A DNA stretch of 64,000 nt from Puffinus mauretanicus (lineage: Eukaryota > Chordata > Aves > Procellariiformes > Procellariidae): positions 4,144,501 through 4,208,500 of the forward strand of contig JAJKFH010003229.1 of the NCBI GenBank assembly GCA_023333565.1, written 5' to 3'. How positions within the stretch are numbered: the stretch's first letter is position 1; every line of letters starts with the position of its first letter. Below the pieces are notes generated by a model. The model had not been told where the DNA came from. It did not search any database and saw nothing but the letters and a program-made list of their open reading frames with translations. Position numbers and translations under genes: made by a program. Positions 61,901-64,000 of the stretch are shown piece by piece.

Positions 61901-64000
61901 ATAAAGGTACCTGTTAAAAATCCTCCTGCAGTCTGTGAAATACTCACGTTAAATGTCTTGGCATTTCTCAGAGGGTGAAGGGTTGAGCCCTGAGGAGTGT
62001 ATCAGCCGAGGAGTGTTTTAGCCCAGGTCCCAGCGGTCCTCTGAATATCACAAACTCAAGAGCTTGTGAACTCTGAGAGGCGTCCCTCTCAGAGGGAGAC
62101 TCTGGGCACAGCCCGCTGTGGTACAAGAGAGCTCAAAGGGTCTCACTTGGGACCGCTGTTTATAGGTTTGCAAGATGATTGGCTTTAGTCATCAGTAAAT
62201 TTCCATCCTGGCCACTGTCCGGGGTGGTCCGGGATAGTAATTATGGTATTGTTCCACGGTAACAATGGTATCATTTCACTTGAGCTATGACCTAGGTAGG
62301 GAATGCTTCAGGGCTGTCAGAGATGACAAATTGTCTCCCGTTCTTGTTCCCTACCTTGATCAGGTAGCTGGTGTTCCTGGTACAGTCAGTGTCGCTCCCC
62401 ACCTTAGCCATGCAAGAGTGCCTGTTATGGTTAAGGGATGCTCAACTGCCCAACTCATTACCCAATGGCTAAGGCCTAACAGGAATTCCTGAGACTGTAG
62501 AGTGGCCCACGGGAAGGGGGGAATGCACCACCACAGAAACAGAGCCTGAAATAGGGAGTTACAGGAGTTCGCTGACTGAAGACAGTGAGTAATATACCAA
62601 AGTTGTTAAACTACAGCCTTGAGGACTCCCCATATTTAGATGGGGAGATTAGACTCCCCATCTGTGAAGATGATTCAATAATGTTCTTCAAGCAGTAATA
62701 GTATCTTTTCTCAGACAAGTTTTAAGATTCTTGTCATGACTTAAAATGGTGTTTAATAGACAGAGTGAGCTACCTGAAATATAGTCAGAATCCTCAAAGA
62801 CAATGTTTGATAAGAACATCTTAAGTACGTTTATTCACACTGAGTCTTGAACCTCATCTGGCAGGGATCAGCATAAGCCTGAACCACAGTGTACTTATCA
62901 GAGAACTAACTCCTAGGAGCCTCGAATTAATGACAGAGGTTGGAAGGGGACATCCCATACTCTGGGGAAGGAGGGAAGGGTAGAGGAAAGTAGTAGGAAG
63001 AAGATGTGAAAGAAAGAAACAGATCCACTGAGGGAATACTGAGTATTGTCTCTAATTGTTGCAAATTAATATTGCCAGTATTGAGCTAATAATTGGATAA
63101 CGTAGACATACAAATAGATTAATACATAGTTTCATTTTCCAGTGTACATCAGCATTCTGTCTACAGCTTGTTGCAGCTTGCCTGGTAAGAGTTTTTATTG
63201 TCTTTCAAATGCTTTTCCTAACACAGTTCAAAAAACTTGCATATTATCACCAAGCATCATTTTAAAACCTCATGCTTTTTGAAGAAAGAACTTAATAGAA
63301 GTATAATACAGGAGGACAGTCCTTTGCATTGTTGTTTCTATTGTGCTGAACTCTGTTCTATGGTTGCTTTATTTTAGGGCAAATATTGGGCTGCTCTAAT
63401 TGGGTTTATTGGTTAGAATTGTTGCAATCTCACATTTGTTTGCCATTCATATTGGTGGGTTGTTTGGTTTGGGGTGTTTTTTTTTCCCTTTCTAGAAAGA
63501 GGGCCACCTCGCAACCTACAAATGGAATCTCGCAATTTTCAGCACATTTTGTCCTGGCAGGCAAAAAGTGATCCAACTGTGCCAACGTACTATCGTGTGC
63601 TGTATACTGACCGCAGGCAAGTCTTATTTTATAAGACATAAATTTTACTTTTAATGTTTATTGAATCAAAATATGAAGGCTGGGTTTTCTTGTTTGTTTG
63701 TCTGTTTTTCTACTCAGAAATGCTTTCCCCTCCTCCTCTCCCACCAATGCTTTCTTGTATCGAAGAATCCAGATAGATTATTTTGATCTTTTTTAACTTG
63801 TTTTGATTTACAGGAACTGGAAGACTGCTAAACAATGTTCAGATATTACACAACTCTCCTGTAACCTGACAGATGATTTTAAAGAGTTTTCCACTCAGTA
63901 TTCTGCATTGGTTCAGAGCTTCATAGGAACTGAAGTATTCAATTCTTCTGTACTTCATTTTGTGCCATTTACTGACAGTAAGTTCTCTGTCTGCGTTTGC
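55962..64000 (+). CDS. IFNAR2: interferon alpha/beta receptor subunit 2, 5' portion (partial, split gene)
   Basis: Class II cytokine receptor chain that with IFNAR1 binds type I interferons at the cell surface and signals through JAK1/STAT2. The supported coding exons are 59155-59251, 63496-63616 and 63814-63977, with introns of phase 1, phase 2 and phase 1, the pattern of this receptor family. The joined exons encode a short N-terminal region and most of fibronectin III domain D1. The motif RNFQHILSWQ, the strand VPTYYRVLYT, the cysteine pair KQCSDITQLSC and the following NLTDDF match mammalian IFNAR2 best, and IL10RB or IFNGR2 less well. N-glycosylation sequons are NLT and NSS in exon 4. 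The rest of D1, D2, membrane segment and tail lie beyond the window. The start codon is unresolved: 55962 or 59209 are in frame, and 59168 is not. Confidence 0.87.
55979..59154 (+). other. IFNAR2 intron 1
   Basis: About 3.2 kb between exon 1 and the acceptor TTGCAG at 59149-59154. The first 350 bases are still CpG island. The intron holds a perfect 14-base-stem inverted repeat (57477-57507), a CT-rich repeat near 56906-56932 and poly-T tracts near 57871 and 58711. It is otherwise AT-rich unique sequence without coding potential. Confidence 0.7.
57477..57507. repeat. perfect inverted repeat, 14-base arms
   Basis: ATATGCATCATGTA (57477-57490) is followed by AGA and its exact reverse complement TACATGATGCATAT (57494-57507). 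It can form a cruciform in DNA or a tight hairpin in the intron 1 transcript. It matches no repeat family I recognise. Confidence 0.9.
59155..59251 (+). CDS. IFNAR2: IFNAR2 exon 2 (N-terminal/signal region)
   Basis: Acceptor TTGCAG|GT (or TACAG|AA six bases on, same frame) and strong donor G|GTAAGT at 59252 bound a 97-base exon ending in phase 1. The frame that joins exon 3 is open throughout and reads QNVYFTISRLYFLIT then METLMDGPIYFYQL. The QN[A/V][F/Y] start and hydrophobic run line up with the human signal-peptide exon, though an Arg interrupts the core. An ATG at 59209 has good context (A at -3, G at +4) but would leave no signal peptide. The ATG at 59168, placed like the mammalian start, is in another frame and stops at 59201. 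Confidence 0.6.
60911..60972 (+). mobile_element. CR1 LINE 3' end, short
   Basis: GGGGTTGGACCAGATGACTTCCGGAGG, GTTCCAACCTTGACC, and ATTCTGTGATAG give the CR1 terminal order in about 60 bases. It lies in sense orientation in intron 2. Confidence 0.88.
61352..61385. repeat. 17-base tandem duplication
   Basis: TTTTTAGCAAAAAGTGA occurs twice without interruption, followed by a partial third TTTTA. It lies about 100 bases left of the LTR-like element and may belong to the same insertion. Confidence 0.85.
61484..62481 (-). mobile_element. probable solo LTR of an endogenous retrovirus, antisense in intron 2
   Basis: Read on the minus strand, the segment starts TGTTAGGCC and, about 300 bases in, has a CCAAT box (ATTGG at 62178-62182 on plus) followed by a TATAAAC box (62158-62164 on plus). 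This is the layout of U3, then R and U5. The left edge could be TGTCAG at 61484, giving imperfect terminal repeats TGTTAG/TGTCAG. Alternatively it could be TG at 61503, which leaves GGAA flanking on both sides as a possible 4-base target duplication. No gag, pol or env frame is present. The family is not identified and the ends are uncertain by about 20 bases. Confidence 0.45.
62626..62663. repeat. three alternating arms of a competing hairpin
   Basis: CTCCCCAT (62626-62633), AGATGGGGAG (62638-62647) and CTCCCCATCT (62654-62663) let the middle arm pair with either neighbour. The 8-base stem has a 4-base loop and the 10-base stem a 6-base loop; the two are mutually exclusive. It is in IFNAR2 intron 2, unlinked to any recognised repeat. 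Confidence 0.8.
63496..63616 (+). CDS. IFNAR2: IFNAR2 exon 3 (first half of fibronectin III domain D1)
   Basis: The acceptor is TTTCTAG at 63495. The exon enters in phase 1 and leaves in phase 2. It encodes GPPRNLQMESRNF, HILSWQ and VPTYYRVLYTDR, the A-B-C strand signature of class II cytokine receptors (PxNL...NFxxxLxW...YYxVxY). The conserved Trp of the B strand and Tyr-Tyr of the C strand are present. The donor is CAG|GCAAGT, a GC donor. The next GT (63621) would shift exon 4 into an immediate stop, so the GC site is required by frame. Confidence 0.93.
63617..63813 (+). other. IFNAR2 intron 3, GC-AG type
   Basis: A 197-base intron starting GCAAGT and ending TTTGATTTACAG. All donor positions other than the second base match consensus, as is usual for GC-AG introns. 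It holds nothing else. Confidence 0.88.
63814..63977 (+). CDS. IFNAR2: IFNAR2 exon 4 (second half of domain D1)
   Basis: The acceptor is TTACAG at 63813 and the donor A|GTAAGT is at 63978, leaving in phase 1. It encodes NWKTAKQCSDITQLSC, NLTDDFKEFSTQY and FNSSVLHFVPFTD. The C-x6-C-type pair and LTD turn align with mammalian IFNAR2 D1. Two N-glycosylation sequons (NLT, NSS) are present. The second cysteine expected near the FNSS strand by comparison with mammals is absent. Confidence 0.93.

Larger units (their letters stand above)
59252..63495 (+). other. IFNAR2 intron 2
   Basis: About 4.2 kb with a strong donor (GTAAGT) and a good acceptor (long T-rich tract, TTTCTAG at 63489-63495). It contains a CR1 3' end at 60911-60972, a 17-base tandem duplication at 61352-61385, a probable antisense LTR at 61484-62481 and competing hairpins at 62626-62663. 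A short extra exon, as in mammals, cannot be excluded, but exons 2 and 3 join in frame without one. Confidence 0.65.

Noticed and set aside
63617..63650. Exon 3 extending past the GC donor to a GT at 63621
   Set aside because: It would put exon 4 into a frame with an immediate stop, destroying the conserved D1 domain.

Overview
This is vertebrate nuclear DNA, almost certainly from a bird. The diagnostic signals are several short CR1 LINE 3' ends with the avian-type terminal ATTCTATG repeats, intron-split coding sequence with GT/GC-AG splice sites, CpG islands, and no bacterial-style operons. Only one protein-coding gene can be supported: the 5' part of a class II cytokine receptor running off the right edge. 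Its extracellular exons match IFNAR2 (interferon alpha/beta receptor subunit 2) best, for example in the VPTxYxxLYT strand and the paired cysteines of the first fibronectin III domain. In amniotes IFNAR2 lies downstream of OLIG2/OLIG1 and heads the IFNAR2-IL10RB-IFNAR1-IFNGR2 cluster. I infer that the gene-free left 55 kb is the OLIG-IFNAR2 intergenic interval; no OLIG coding sequence is visible.

Layout. 1-13.8 kb is gene-free, relatively GC-rich sequence with stretches that look like developmental enhancers, a G-quadruplex-prone run and a tandem POU octamer pair. 13.79-14.13 kb is an orphan CpG island built around a decamer minisatellite. 14.2-24.9 kb and 25.6-55.5 kb are gene-free and more AT-rich, with homeodomain-motif clusters, decayed CR1, MIR-like and other tRNA-derived SINE remnants, a CR1 reverse-transcriptase relic and simple repeats. 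24.95-25.17 kb is a small CpG-rich patch, followed by a hairpin at 25.51-25.56 kb. 55.57-56.33 kb is the CpG-island promoter of IFNAR2 with GC boxes, a YY1-type motif and exon 1. 56-64 kb holds introns 1-3 and exons 2-4 of IFNAR2. Intron 2 carries a CR1 end and a probable solo endogenous-retrovirus LTR in antisense orientation.

How it works together. The promoter drives IFNAR2, which with IFNAR1 forms the type I interferon receptor at the cell surface. Exons 3 and 4 encode the N-terminal domain. The start of the protein is the uncertain part: two competing exon 1 donors five bases apart decide whether an exon 1 ATG reads through or hits an early stop. I found no previously undescribed multi-gene system. 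The most interesting points are the ambiguous signal-peptide exon, a GC-AG intron confirmed by reading frame, the apparent loss of a conserved disulfide, and several perfect inverted repeats. Conserved-element calls rest on base-pattern impressions only and need alignment.
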